In this document: in pieces, positions 15,996 through 25,424 of the stretch
How the letters are laid out: every line of letters begins with the position of its first letter
Position numbering within the stretch: the first letter of the stretch is position 1
Assembly (NCBI GenBank): GCA_027941995.1
Contig: CP115967.1
Location: 108,503-172,502, forward strand
Length of the DNA stretch: 64,000 nucleotides
Direction: 5' to 3'
Origin: Erythrobacteraceae bacterium WH01K
Lineage (GTDB): Bacteria; Pseudomonadota; Alphaproteobacteria; Sphingomonadales; Sphingomonadaceae
Translations under genes and position numbers: made by a program
The notes under the pieces: generated by a model
The model's database searches: none
The model's input: the letters and a program-made list of their open reading frames with translations, nothing else
What the model was told of the DNA's origin: nothing

Positions 15996-16370
15996 TCAGT
16001 CCCAGGGTAGAACGGTACCGGTCGCAAGCATGGCCCGACCGAGGTCGCGACCGTCCGCGAGGGTGCAGGATGCAACCACGCGATCATAGCTTCGGCCTTC
16101 ATTGCGACAGCGCATGGGTGGGGCGGCAATCGTAATGTGACCGCTTTTCCATCGCCCTGTCCGGCGTCCGAGCAACTCGACCAGGGCATCTCTTGAAGCC
16201 TCTCCCGAGGCCCGAGGACATGGATGATGCGGCCGGCAGGTGCCATCGATCTCGCGCGCCGCTATCGATGAGATGCGGATCTTCGGACCTTCCTCGCACC
16301 AAATTGGGCCGTCACCGTCCCAAACTGCGATCGGTGTACAGATGAACGCGGCGGCCGCGACAAATCCCAT
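15996..16370 (-). CDS. Secreted thermonuclease-like protein (SNase family)
   Basis: A protein of 124 residues with a hydrophobic N-terminus (MGFVAAAAFICTPIAVW) serving as a short signal, then DGDGPIWCEEGPKIRISSIAAREI, the first SNase block, and SYDRVVASCTLADGRDLGRAML, the second, including the Arg that in staphylococcal nuclease helps catalysis. Several cysteines (CRPHHPC, CR, CT) could form disulfides. The family cleaves DNA or RNA with calcium. Members like this are common on sphingomonad plasmids; the biological role is not known. It is divergent from the HU gene. Confidence 0.65.
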   Translation of the reverse strand: MGFVAAAAFICTPIAVWDGDGPIWCEEGPKIRISSIAAREIDGTCRPHHPCPRASGEASRDALVELLGRRTGRWKSGHITIAAPPMRCRNEGRSYDRVVASCTLADGRDLGRAMLATGTVLPWD

Positions 16371-16471
16371 CGTGATTTCCTTCGATCTTCCCCGCCAAAC
16401 TAATGAAGTCCCGCGTTTGCCATTCCTACGGTGAGAGCTATGTTCATGCCAGTCAACGATGAGATTACGGT

Positions 16472-16741
16472 ATGAATATGGGCGACTTGGTTAAGACCGT
16501 GGCGAAAGAAACCGATGTCTCGGAGGGCAAGGCGAAGGACATCGCAATCAGCATCTTCAACGCGATCGGAGATGCCGCTGCGAAAGGGGAGGACGTAGCG
16601 ATCCCCCAATTCGGAAAGTTCACGGTAAAGGATCGCCCCGCGCGCGAAGGACGTAATCCCTCGACCGGTGAGAAGATGCAGATCAAGGCGTCTCGGGCCG
16701 TGTCGTTTAAGGCTGCAAAGGGTCTGAAGGACAAGATGTGA
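16472..16741 (+). CDS. HU-family DNA-binding protein
   Basis: A protein of 89 residues with the full HU pattern: MGDLVKTVAKETDVSEGKAKDIAISIFNAI (helical dimer part), GEDVAIPQFGKFTVKDRPAREGRNPSTGEKMQIKASRAVSFKAAKGLKDKM (beta arm with the R-x-G-R-N-P-x-T-G signature and closing helix). It bends DNA and may serve as an architectural factor for recombination or transfer. ATG 16478 is an alternative start. Single gene upstream of the WGR protein. Confidence 0.92.
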   Translation: MNMGDLVKTVAKETDVSEGKAKDIAISIFNAIGDAAAKGEDVAIPQFGKFTVKDRPAREGRNPSTGEKMQIKASRAVSFKAAKGLKDKM

Positions 16742-16822
16742 TCGCATGGCTGGATTACTAATATTGGAGTGATTCAGAATATGTATTTTGCGTGATCGGC
16801 GAGATTGGTCATTGCCGGTTCC

Positions 16823-17137
16823 ATGCCGCTGACCGACCTTGCCGCACGGTCCTCCATTCATCTTTACGCGATCGACCCCGCACGTAACTGCGATCGTCGC
16901 TATCAGATCGAGCGCAGTTCGGACCTATTCGGCGAGCAGATCATCGAGCTAAGCTGGGGGCGCGCCGGCCGCCGGGGACAAGGCAAACGATTATCCGCGC
17001 CTTCCGAGGAGGAAGCCATCCTTCTGGTGCGAAGAGTGCCAAACGCAACACGGCAACGGATCGGATCGGCACCGCTTATCGGCCACAGGCACGTATCCAC
17101 AATCTATCTTCTCAGAATGATAATAAGAATTATGTAA
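16823..17137 (+). CDS. WGR-domain protein
   Basis: A protein of about 104 residues. IHLYAIDPARNCDRRYQIERSSDLFGEQIIELSWGRAGRRGQGKRLSAPSEEEA is a WGR domain (named after the central WGR triplet, here SWGRAG), found in PARPs and in small bacterial proteins often linked to plasmids and DNA repair; it probably binds nucleic acid ends. The C-terminus HVSTIYLLRMIIRIM runs into AT-rich DNA next to the Tn554-like element and may be altered by that insertion. The start is taken as ATG 16823; 16805 is possible. Confidence 0.7.
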   Translation: MPLTDLAARSSIHLYAIDPARNCDRRYQIERSSDLFGEQIIELSWGRAGRRGQGKRLSAPSEEEAILLVRRVPNATRQRIGSAPLIGHRHVSTIYLLRMIIRIM

Positions 17138-17237
17138 ATACCAGTACCACTGGTGTCTATGTCCACTGTGTCCACTAGGTATCAGAAATCATTAGACAAT
17201 GCTCCAACTTCGATCGATACTGGCACCAGTGTCCAGT
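17138..17237. other. Candidate left end of the Tn554-like element
   Basis: A short AT-rich stretch gives way to CCAGTACCACTGG (arms CCAGT/ACTGG) at about 17147-17159 and a tandem GTCCACT-GT-GTCCACT, then ACCAGTGTCCAGTATG just before tnpA. These short inverted and direct repeats sit where the recombinase binding and crossover site of such an element would lie. The exact end cannot be fixed from one copy. Confidence 0.35.
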
Positions 17238-18443
17238 ATGCTAATTCTCACGCCCGTTCGAGCTGCCCGGATCGTGATGCCAAATGGCGAACGGACATGG
17301 ACCGTACTGGATGTGGAAGGTGACGTTGTCGACAGCATAAGGCAATGGATCATTCACCTGGAGGAAACCAACGCTTCACCTAACACCACAACCGCATACC
17401 TCCGGCACGTGGTCGATTTTGCCAATTACCTCGGGGTCAACGATGCAAGCCTGCATCATCCTACAGTTGCACTCTATGACCGATTCTTAGCTTGGCGTAG
17501 CTCAAGCCGAAAGGGAGACCTGCCGAGCCCGAAGCTCATTCAACTGAACACCATGGGCGCAGAGAAGCTGTCCCCCTCGACCCGCAACCAGATTCACCTC
17601 GCCATCAAGTCCTTCTACCGGTTTCTTTTCGGATCTGATGGCTTTGAGATAGCCACTCGCGAAGTTTCAAAAACTTACGATGGGGATCGGACACGCAAAG
17701 GTTTCTTGGAGCATATCAATGTAAGGCGGCATGTCAGAAAGAAAGACCGCTATAGTTCTGGCGACTTGGGTAAAGTCCGTAAACGGGTCCTGGCAAAGAG
17801 CTTGAGCCCTGAAGAGGTCCTCAAGCTCATTGAGGCTAGCAGGCTGATTCGTGACGCCTTTCTAATCGTGCTTTTGTACAATACCGGGATGCGTATTGGT
17901 GAAGCGCTCGGCCTTCGCATCGGCGACATAGACCTCTCCGAAAAAGTGATTTGGATCATACCGCGGGACGACAACACCAACAGTGCGCGCGCGAAATCCC
18001 GTCAAACACGCGGCGTCCCAGTGCATGATTATGTCCTCAACATGTATATCGATTACCTAACAAGCGAGGAATACGAGCCCGCGTTTGAAGGCGGGTCGGA
18101 ATATGTATTCGCGAACGTCAAGAAAGGGCGCTTGGGAGATGCAATGAGCTTGTCATATGTTCAGAAATTGAAGTCCCTTCTTATGAAGAGGAAAAACATT
18201 TCATTTCATTGGCACATGTTTCGACATAGTCATGCTTCTGAAGCGATAGCAGATGGCTATAGTATTTTGGAAGTGGCGGATCGACTTGGGCACGTAGACC
18301 CTCAAACGACCGCTCAATTCTATCAGCACCTATTCTCGTCCGAGATCCGAAAACTCTATCTAACGGGTCCTGAAAAAGTGCAGGAAAGGATTGAACAACT
18401 ACGCGATGCAGAACTTGTAGGAAAGGATATTCGGTGGGCGTGA
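17238..18443 (+). CDS. TnpA-like tyrosine recombinase of a Tn554-type element
   Basis: A protein of 401 residues. The N-terminal SAM-like core-binding domain is at about 20-130; the catalytic domain shows Arg219 in NTGMRIGEALG, His327-x-x-Arg330 in HWHMFRHSH, His352 in DRLGH and Tyr362 in TAQFYQH, so all active-site residues are present. In Tn554, TnpA acts with TnpB and TnpC for conservative insertion without target duplication. ATG 17238 is preferred over 17199. The stop overlaps tnpB by ten bases. Confidence 0.82.
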   Translation: MLILTPVRAARIVMPNGERTWTVLDVEGDVVDSIRQWIIHLEETNASPNTTTAYLRHVVDFANYLGVNDASLHHPTVALYDRFLAWRSSSRKGDLPSPKLIQLNTMGAEKLSPSTRNQIHLAIKSFYRFLFGSDGFEIATREVSKTYDGDRTRKGFLEHINVRRHVRKKDRYSSGDLGKVRKRVLAKSLSPEEVLKLIEASRLIRDAFLIVLLYNTGMRIGEALGLRIGDIDLSEKVIWIIPRDDNTNSARAKSRQTRGVPVHDYVLNMYIDYLTSEEYEPAFEGGSEYVFANVKKGRLGDAMSLSYVQKLKSLLMKRKNISFHWHMFRHSHASEAIADGYSILEVADRLGHVDPQTTAQFYQHLFSSEIRKLYLTGPEKVQERIEQLRDAELVGKDIRWA

Positions 18444-20566
18444 ACTCGCTAGCAATTGTTGGCGGAACGCCAGACGATACTGAACGCTACAAACTTTGGC
18501 TTGAGGAAAATCTCAAGGCAATCTCCCCCTTGCTTTCAGCTCACGATACTTGGTCAAACGACCTTCTAAACGAGGCAGTCGGCGAGAGTTGGCTAAGTGA
18601 GACCTATGCGACGCTCAGGCTAAATAGCGAAAGCCCTATTCTGACTGCCGAGATAAAAACCTACCTTATCTCCGTAGTACTCGACAATCGAAAGGCGGAG
18701 CCTGCTTGGTTTCGCCGCAGGATCCCTGTAATTCAGTTTCTGACAGAGCGCGGACATCAGCTCCTCGCGAGCGCAGGCGCAGCTAGTCTTTCAGACATAC
18801 CCCATCCACTATTCCAACCTCGCGCAGCAGGCGATGCTAGCAAATCCGTTCAACATAACGAAGATATCCTGACTGCATTCACCGATTGGTATGGTGAAAG
18901 GTATCCCAATCGAAGGCGGACCCAAACACGTGAGTACATTCGCGATGGGCAAACTGTTGTGGGAGAATATCGAGCGCCGGAAATTCAATTGATCGGCGAG
19001 GTTCATAAGATCCTTATTATCAACCGTGCCCTCATGGTTCCGGTGGCCAATCAAGATATTATACTTCTAAACCACTTGTACAGCGAAGAAGACACACGTT
19101 TCCGTGACCGGCAACGTCGAAGCGATGCATATGTCAGCTTTCTAGATTTCGAGGCCTGGCTGCGGCCGCTAATGAGAAGTTTCATTCTCGACAAAATCGA
19201 ACATGGCGAACTCGCCTCAAGGACCGTCTCAGGGATGCGATCGCGATTGCATCTCTTTGCGTCCTTTCTGGCCGAGGAAGGCGTAAAATCACCTGACAAA
19301 GTCACTGAAGAGTTGATGGAACGATATGTTGCATGGGGGAACAGAAGGGGATCCGCGGGCAAGAATTGGTACACTGATATCGTACAACTCTTGAAGAGGG
19401 CCCCCACCCTTCTCCCAGAGCAATGGAAGCCAATCTCGCTAGATCCTCGCGCAACGAAGAAGATCAAATACAAGCAAGCGCCAGATGACCCTCGGAACCG
19501 GCTTTATGCCTCACGCGAGGGAGCAAATAGGGCCGCTCCTCCAGAAGCGCTAAGCACTATGGTTCAGCTGTTGGATGAACTGCCCGCGCCCATCCCCGCG
19601 GTATTCATGCTTGGCATATCGACTGGTGCGCGTGCTGAAGATCTTCACGCCATTCTTTTCGACTGTCTAGAAGAGGATCCGCATGACAGCAGGTTTATGC
19701 TGCTGACATTCTGGCAAAACAATGTCAGTAAGTGGAACACGAAGCCTCTTCTAAAAACTGACCCCGCCCACAAAGCCCTCATCGAGATGATTGAAGCTCA
19801 GCGAGAGCGGGTGAGGCAGAAGCATGGCGGAGATACGAAATACCTTTTCCCGACATTCTACGGGAAGATGGAATCGTTTCTCGGGCACCATTGGACTTTG
19901 CAGGAACTGAAGAAGCTCTGCTTGAAGCATAGCATCGTCGATGATGAAGGCCGACCGTTTGATTTTACTTGGCATCCTCTCCGGCACCATCGAGGAACCC
20001 AAATGGCCGCCGAGGGGCACGACATACTCAGCATCATGTTCGAGCTTGGACATGCCTCGCCGGACATGGCCACGATGTACGTGAATCGCCGACTGGACCT
20101 CAAGAAGAAGGCGCTTCTCCATAAGGGTGGCGGGAAATTCTACACCATCGAAAGCAGGGTCGACACTGCAATCGGCGACCTATTGGTGCGGAAAGAAACG
20201 ATGGTCGCCACCCGTGTGTGCGGAGGTGCATGCACCCTCCCCGGCCAACTCGGCGAATGGTGTGACAAAGCTCACGCATGCCTCAGCTGTAAATTCTTCA
20301 GGGCTGACAGCGACGACGTCGATCATTTCAGATGCGAACGTTCAAGTCTCTACAGTGCGATCGAAGGCCTCGAGCACGAAGCTAAAGAATTCGAGGAACA
20401 AGGACAGACGCGAATGGCTGAGATCACTCGCAAACGGATTCAGCGGAACAAGGATGCAGCTCAAAGTACAGACAACATCATTCGTTCCATCGAGCAGGAT
20501 GGTGAGTACCAAGGTAGTGTCATCAAATTCAAGCCAGCGGTTCCTTTGCAAGAGCAGCTTCTATGA
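18434..20566 (+). CDS. TnpB-like large tyrosine recombinase of a Tn554-type element
   Basis: A protein of 710 residues (Tn554 TnpB is about 630). The recombinase core is Arg400 in STGARAEDLH, His514-x-x-Arg517 in WHPLRHHRG, His540 in ELGH and Tyr549 in TMYVN. After it comes a cysteine cluster, CGGACTLPGQLGEWC...HACLSC...FRC, probably zinc-binding, then a coiled segment (EGLEHEAKEFEEQGQTRMAEI). This recombinase plus C-terminal zinc region is typical of TnpB. It starts at GTG 18434 with AAGGA upstream; GTG 18440, overlapping the tnpA stop, is an alternative. Confidence 0.82.
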   Translation: MGVNSLAIVGGTPDDTERYKLWLEENLKAISPLLSAHDTWSNDLLNEAVGESWLSETYATLRLNSESPILTAEIKTYLISVVLDNRKAEPAWFRRRIPVIQFLTERGHQLLASAGAASLSDIPHPLFQPRAAGDASKSVQHNEDILTAFTDWYGERYPNRRRTQTREYIRDGQTVVGEYRAPEIQLIGEVHKILIINRALMVPVANQDIILLNHLYSEEDTRFRDRQRRSDAYVSFLDFEAWLRPLMRSFILDKIEHGELASRTVSGMRSRLHLFASFLAEEGVKSPDKVTEELMERYVAWGNRRGSAGKNWYTDIVQLLKRAPTLLPEQWKPISLDPRATKKIKYKQAPDDPRNRLYASREGANRAAPPEALSTMVQLLDELPAPIPAVFMLGISTGARAEDLHAILFDCLEEDPHDSRFMLLTFWQNNVSKWNTKPLLKTDPAHKALIEMIEAQRERVRQKHGGDTKYLFPTFYGKMESFLGHHWTLQELKKLCLKHSIVDDEGRPFDFTWHPLRHHRGTQMAAEGHDILSIMFELGHASPDMATMYVNRRLDLKKKALLHKGGGKFYTIESRVDTAIGDLLVRKETMVATRVCGGACTLPGQLGEWCDKAHACLSCKFFRADSDDVDHFRCERSSLYSAIEGLEHEAKEFEEQGQTRMAEITRKRIQRNKDAAQSTDNIIRSIEQDGEYQGSVIKFKPAVPLQEQLL

Positions 20567-21006
20567 GCGATCAGACTCGGATCGCCAAACTCGCCGAGGC
20601 TCGCGAAAAGAGAAGCGAGGAAAAGCGAGCGTTAGTGGAAGATGCCATTCTTCGCTTAAGCGAAACGAAACAGCCAATTACGTTTGTTTCTGTTGCGCGC
20701 GAAGCCAATGTTAGCAGGCAGTATCTCTACAACAATTTTGCTCAAGAGATCGGACGCGTTCGCGACCAAACGCGAACTAACACAGGACTTGTCGAAGGGC
20801 AAAAGGTACCGGCCAGAACAAGTGACGAGTATCGGCATATCGAAGCTGCGCTACGCAACAAAATCGAGCGCCTTGAACATGAAATCAAAAAAACAAGGTT
20901 GGAAAAATCAACGGCTGATCGCCAAGCGGAGAAAGAGCGCGGGAAGGCTGAACACTGGCGCCAATTGTATGAGAGAGCGATGTGTCGCCCGCCAGTTTCT
21001 CCTTAG
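20563..21006 (+). CDS. TnpC-like accessory protein of a Tn554-type element
   Basis: A protein of 147 residues. It starts within the tnpB stop as ATGA. An N-terminal region FVSVAREANVSRQYLYNNFAQEIGRVRDQTR resembles a helix-turn-helix, and from about 85 onward a long coiled coil (RHIEAALRNKIERLEHEIKKTRLEKSTADRQAEKERGKAEHW). This layout fits TnpC of Tn554 (125 residues), which orients and stimulates transposition, and the DUF6262-type family found in such triads. Confidence 0.75.
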   Translation: MSDQTRIAKLAEAREKRSEEKRALVEDAILRLSETKQPITFVSVAREANVSRQYLYNNFAQEIGRVRDQTRTNTGLVEGQKVPARTSDEYRHIEAALRNKIERLEHEIKKTRLEKSTADRQAEKERGKAEHWRQLYERAMCRPPVSP

Positions 21007-21059
21007 GCGACGCGTTTGCGTTTCAGACATCATTTTCTAGCCAGAAAGAGAACATCTTT

Positions 21060-21356
21060 ATGAGCGATATCACTATCAACTGGCATCAAGGCGCGACGTC
21101 AGAACGCGCTCCTGAATGCGAGGCTGTGGCGATCGAGGCGGCCGAAAAGGTATTTAGACGTGCCCAGGTCACGGCCGGCGATGCTTGGGCAGAATACAGA
21201 AGACAGTCCGTAATCGCGATGAAGAACCGGGTTTACACATTCACGGGCCTCGCAGCCGTTTGGTGCGAAGCGGATTTGGATGCTCAAGAAAGTGTCCAGG
21301 ACTTGCTTTGGGACGCGAGTGAAACGCCACTCATCTCGATCGCATCACGGGCGTGA
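21060..21356 (+). CDS. Small unknown protein following the Tn554-type triad
   Basis: A protein of 98 residues I do not recognise. It is acidic and mostly helical by appearance (CEAVAIEAAEKVFRRAQVTAGDAWAEYRRQ) with a central MKNRVYTFTGLAAVWCEADLDAQESVQDLLWDA. ATG 21060 is preceded by AAAGAGAAC. It lies 53 bases after tnpC on the same strand and converges on the helicase gene, so it is either the last gene of the transposition operon or the first passenger. Confidence 0.5.
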   Translation: MSDITINWHQGATSERAPECEAVAIEAAEKVFRRAQVTAGDAWAEYRRQSVIAMKNRVYTFTGLAAVWCEADLDAQESVQDLLWDASETPLISIASRA

Positions 21357-21391
21357 AAGCCGAAGTTGAGATAGCTGCGCATACCCCTCAT

Positions 21392-23242
21392 TTAGGGCGC
21401 GCCCGCAATACGCGGCACCGCATCACCGAGCAAATCATCGAGCCATGCAATAGGTCCGCCACGGGCGCCGCAGGACGTGAAGAAGGCTCTTTGCTCAGCG
21501 CGCGTAAAAGCCACAAAAAAGGAATTTAGTTCTTCACCGCTATCGGGTCTTAAACTCCACCAGCTCTGGCTGTCCAACCCAAAGAAGATGATCGTGTGGA
21601 ACTCCATCCCCTTACTCTTGTGAATTGTGAGTAGCGGTACTTGGTCCCTGCCCTCGAATTTATCTAAAGCCGTCCGCCAATCGTCAGCGTCTGTCAAACA
21701 CTCTGCGAGGAGTATTACAGCTCCTTCTCTGACACGTTCAAAGTCGGCATTGCGAGAATACCCTGGAGTGGCTTGGCGGATGTTATCTTCACCTACTGCC
21801 TCGATTATAAGTTGAACCAGTCCTTGAGCAGATTCTGCCTCAGGAGCATTATCGCGCATAAAGCGTCTCGCGGTTTTAGCGATGTCTTCGCATCGATTAG
21901 CGATGCGTTGCAGCAGGGTCTCATCATCGCTACCGGCGAGTTCAAGTGAACGCATCTCCTCATTGGCCCTACTCCACGATTGTGGATCACGCTTCGAGAC
22001 ACCTAGCCGCATAAAAGGCAAAACGATCTCTGTAAGCGGCTCGCCCAAAAGCTCTTGAATTGCGATGTCACCCACGTTTCTGGCGATGTTCCTCAGAGCG
22101 ATTCCATGCTCGGCCAAAGCCGGAGCAAGCTCATCCTCCACATCGTTCGCGCGCATTCTCACCAGTACAGCAATGTCCTCTGGTCTGATCTCTCTCAGAT
22201 CAACCTGCGCCGCGATCCAAGCGGCAAGCTCACTGATTTCCTCCTCACGATCAGCGAACTCCCAAATCGAACTAACGTCGCCGTCGACTTCTCTTGGACG
22301 ACGGGCCTGAACCTCTTCAACGGCCGGATCAATATGCCGAGCGATAAGATGTTGGATAGCGACCAAATCGGCATGCGAACGCCAATTGAGAAGAAGGCTA
22401 ATGGGTCGTGCGTTGCAACGCTGCGTGAATTCGGTGAAGGCATTCTCCATTGCTCCCGCCCAACCCATGATCCTTTGTTTGTCGTCGCCAACGGCGGTGA
22501 ACTTCGTTCGATCGGGAGCAAATGCATTTAGCAGAAACTGAAACTGAGCTTTGGTGGTGTCCTGAAATTCGTCCAGGAAAACGATTGGATATGTTGCCCG
22601 CAACAAACGCAATATCATTGGGTTAGCCTGAAGTAGGTACTGGGCCAGGCGATTAAGCATTGAGAACGTGAGATACGTTCCGTCGGGGCCTGCGTACTGG
22701 TCGCGCCAATATTCCCTTAACGGCACTCGCCAGCGCTCCGGAATATGAGCGCCATCAACAGGCAGAGCCGCGACCTCAATCGCCCGCTCCAGTTGCCTCG
22801 CGTTGATACCTTCAATTTCTAAACGACGCATAAAATCGTTGAGGCTGGCGGCTGTAGGGAAGCCGATCTCATAGTCTACGGTAGGTCTATATTCATCTGG
22901 GATGGCTTGGCGAAACTGATCTACCAAACTCTTCGTGAATGCATCGAACGTGACTGATACAAACCGGCGCGCTTGCTGCTCACCAACCCGGAGTCGGACC
23001 CGATCTGCAAGCGTTTTTGCCGCGTCCCGCTTGAAGCTAATTGCGAGAATACGTTTTGGCGCCGGGCACAGCCCCGTCTGCAGAAGGTAGGCGGCCTTCT
23101 GGGAGAGGAACTCAGTTTTTCCCGCGCCCGCGCCAGCGGTTACACAAACACTTCGATCAATCTCACGAAGGGCCTCCCACGCACGGTCTTCAAGTTCGAG
23201 AACCCCTTGCGGTCGCCAGTCATCGGGCGGGATCAAGGTCAT
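21392..23242 (-). CDS. UvrD/Rep-type helicase, GajB-like partner of a Gabija-type system
   Basis: A protein of 616 residues, superfamily 1 helicase. Walker A TAGAGAGKTEF (about 35-45), SFKRDAAKTL, Walker B IVFLDEFQDT, GDDKQRIMGWAGA (motif III), LLLNWRSH (motif IV), LLTIHKSKGMEFHTIIF (motif V) and FVAFTRAEQRAFF (motif VI) are all present. The start overlaps the nuclease stop as ATGA (23239-23242), so the two are co-translated. An OLD-family nuclease followed by a UvrD-like helicase is the Gabija defence arrangement (GajA-GajB). It is longer than the Bacillus GajB (about 494). Confidence 0.78.
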   Translation of the reverse strand: MTLIPPDDWRPQGVLELEDRAWEALREIDRSVCVTAGAGAGKTEFLSQKAAYLLQTGLCPAPKRILAISFKRDAAKTLADRVRLRVGEQQARRFVSVTFDAFTKSLVDQFRQAIPDEYRPTVDYEIGFPTAASLNDFMRRLEIEGINARQLERAIEVAALPVDGAHIPERWRVPLREYWRDQYAGPDGTYLTFSMLNRLAQYLLQANPMILRLLRATYPIVFLDEFQDTTKAQFQFLLNAFAPDRTKFTAVGDDKQRIMGWAGAMENAFTEFTQRCNARPISLLLNWRSHADLVAIQHLIARHIDPAVEEVQARRPREVDGDVSSIWEFADREEEISELAAWIAAQVDLREIRPEDIAVLVRMRANDVEDELAPALAEHGIALRNIARNVGDIAIQELLGEPLTEIVLPFMRLGVSKRDPQSWSRANEEMRSLELAGSDDETLLQRIANRCEDIAKTARRFMRDNAPEAESAQGLVQLIIEAVGEDNIRQATPGYSRNADFERVREGAVILLAECLTDADDWRTALDKFEGRDQVPLLTIHKSKGMEFHTIIFFGLDSQSWWSLRPDSGEELNSFFVAFTRAEQRAFFTSCGARGGPIAWLDDLLGDAVPRIAGAP

Positions 23243-25203
23243 CCGATGATCGCCGTGCGGACTCGATCAAGGAGCGTTTTCAGTTCCGGCGGTGCGTCTT
23301 CTCGCAGGTCATCATCGGTTAGACTGCTAAGCGCGGATAAATGTGCTTCTGGTTTGCTCTCACCAAAGAAAAGGTATGGATACCACCCGAATCTGTCATC
23401 CCAAGAGGTGTCGTACAAAACCGGCTTGCCCCCCCTTTTAAGGGTTGTTTGCTTCTTTGCTTCGATCGCATCCTCATCGAGGTGGGGGCCATAACCACCA
23501 GGATGTGGCTTCATATAAGCTGCGTCAAAGCAGCATAGCATCGCGAAGTCTAAGTCGATTGGAGACGAGAAGAAGATGTTCTCCTCACGAAGCGCCCGGA
23601 GCCAAGGATGGTCCTGATCGTCCTTGAGGAGTTTGGTTTCATCAATTTCATCGAGTTCATCAAGATCAATTTCTCCTTTGAGGGCAACCGTATTGTCAGC
23701 CAGGTCAATACCGATTTTGGCAAGTTCTTCGACAGCGTACTTAATTGTGCGCTTACCGCCGTGCTTTCGACCTAGGTCTAGATCCAGTAGCGTTGCGTAG
23801 GGGGTTCCGAGGTTCTGAACGAGGCGCCAAAAATGGCTTACAAATCTGCCGCCAAGAGGAACGATCGGAACGAAAGCACGATCAAGGGGGAAGCCTCTTG
23901 CTTCGGCGATCTTGGGTATCACGATACTCTCGGAGTCGCCTTCACCGAAGATTACAAAACGGGCGAAGTAGATCTCTGGATATGCTTTGACCGCGAGACG
24001 GACGAATTTTCTCGCCTCGTGAGTTGCAGGCGGCAAGGCTAAAGCTTTGACCGACGATCTTCTTGTTTGGTGATCAAGACGGGTGTGTCGGACTTCTTCC
24101 GGTTCGATGCGGCTCAAAATGCTTGGACTATGACTGGAAATCAGAACCTGCGCGCCTTCGAGCGCTCCAATCTCGCGCGCTTGCATCATGATCCGAGATA
24201 GAAAGAATGGAGAGAGGCTATTCTCCGGCTCCTCAATTGCGAGGATGGTCAGATACGTCCGACGCAATTTCTCCTGATCGAAAGCGCTGTCTTGCGGATC
24301 TGCAGCAAGGGCATCCCGCTCGATTTCCAGCGTTGCGGCGGTCAGTGCGATATGAAAGAGTGAACGCTGTCCGTCGCTCAGATCTTCGAGCTTACGAATT
24401 TGGCGCGCTTCGTCGGGATAGAACGCGAATTCCGCACGCCGAACGAGATCATCCAGCCTGCTCTCGACCAAGCGCAGCATAGGTTTTGCGTCGGTATCGC
24501 CCTGATGGACTTGATTCCATCTATTTTCCAAACGGCTAGCAATGAAGGCCGCTGGTGCTTCCGCATCAAACTGGTCTTGGATGCTTTTCGCGCCCTCATC
24601 GGCAGCCTCGGCCAAATCAGCCGACCAGCGCGCCGCTCTCCAGAGCCTGCCCTTAAGAAGGTTAGTGACTTGATCGGAGGCATTGCGACTTGCTGGGACA
24701 TATATGAGCTGGACAAAGTTTCGTTCAACTGCGCTTACGCGCGCACAGCTTTCCCAGTTATACGCATCATCGAGCGCGCTAATCCAGCGGACTTCCTCTT
24801 CAACCGTCCCTTCAGGCGTGCCATCATCGGTCCAAGTAGCCTGCAGTCTTATGCGGACCTTAGGCGGCTCACCTTCTCCTCCCACTGACATGTGGCCGAA
24901 GACCTCCGGTACAGCATCGTCGTTGTCATCTCCCGCCAAGTCGGGAAAGCTCAAGATGCAATCAATTGAAAGCGTGACTCCACTCTCGACTGCTTCTTCA
25001 TTTACTGGGACATGAAAGTCTGTTTTCTTGACAGAGCGTTGACCGGCGTTGGTCCCGAACACTCGTCCTAGAGCAGCCAGGATTGCGGTTTTGCCCGAAC
25101 CGTTGTTGCCGACGAGAGCTGTTACTCCTTTCTCTAGGCCGACCGTGACAGGGTCAGGTCCGAAGCATCGAAAGTTCGTAATTGTTATCGATTCTATTTT
25201 CAC
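23239..25203 (-). CDS. OLD-family ATPase/TOPRIM nuclease, GajA-like
   Basis: A protein of 654 residues. ABC-type ATPase: Walker A GNNGSGKT at 32-39, signature LSDGQRS near 275-281, Walker B ILAIEEPENS near 321-329 and His-switch SSHSPS near 356-361. TOPRIM nuclease: Glu421 in FGEGDSE and the Asp pair in LLDLDLG at 473/475. GajA is a sequence-specific nicking nuclease held off by nucleotides and released when phage replication depletes them. It lies first in a two-gene operon with the helicase. A stand-alone class 2 OLD nuclease role is the alternative, but gene order favours Gabija. The region upstream (25204-25424) is AT-rich and carries no gene. Confidence 0.78.
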   Translation of the reverse strand: MKIESITITNFRCFGPDPVTVGLEKGVTALVGNNGSGKTAILAALGRVFGTNAGQRSVKKTDFHVPVNEEAVESGVTLSIDCILSFPDLAGDDNDDAVPEVFGHMSVGGEGEPPKVRIRLQATWTDDGTPEGTVEEEVRWISALDDAYNWESCARVSAVERNFVQLIYVPASRNASDQVTNLLKGRLWRAARWSADLAEAADEGAKSIQDQFDAEAPAAFIASRLENRWNQVHQGDTDAKPMLRLVESRLDDLVRRAEFAFYPDEARQIRKLEDLSDGQRSLFHIALTAATLEIERDALAADPQDSAFDQEKLRRTYLTILAIEEPENSLSPFFLSRIMMQAREIGALEGAQVLISSHSPSILSRIEPEEVRHTRLDHQTRRSSVKALALPPATHEARKFVRLAVKAYPEIYFARFVIFGEGDSESIVIPKIAEARGFPLDRAFVPIVPLGGRFVSHFWRLVQNLGTPYATLLDLDLGRKHGGKRTIKYAVEELAKIGIDLADNTVALKGEIDLDELDEIDETKLLKDDQDHPWLRALREENIFFSSPIDLDFAMLCCFDAAYMKPHPGGYGPHLDEDAIEAKKQTTLKRGGKPVLYDTSWDDRFGWYPYLFFGESKPEAHLSALSSLTDDDLREDAPPELKTLLDRVRTAIIG

Positions 25204-25424
25204 GGAAGCTCCCTCTCACGACGATCAATTTGCCCTCGAGTTGAAATACAATCTTGCTCGGCAAAATTTGGCAAACGATTGCCTTCTACACTGCTCAACG
25301 CAATTGCCAGAAAAGGGAAGATCAAGAAGGCAGTATGTGACTTTTCTCGATGAGCAACTATCGCAAATTTCCATCAACGGCTTTCAGCATATTACTTATA
25401 CATAAATAATTATTAGGATTCCCT

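Noticed and set aside
15338..16246. 302-codon open frame on the - strand over the SRAP end and the thermonuclease start
   Set aside because: It overlaps the SRAP remnant, a terminator and the thermonuclease gene in another frame; no protein signature.
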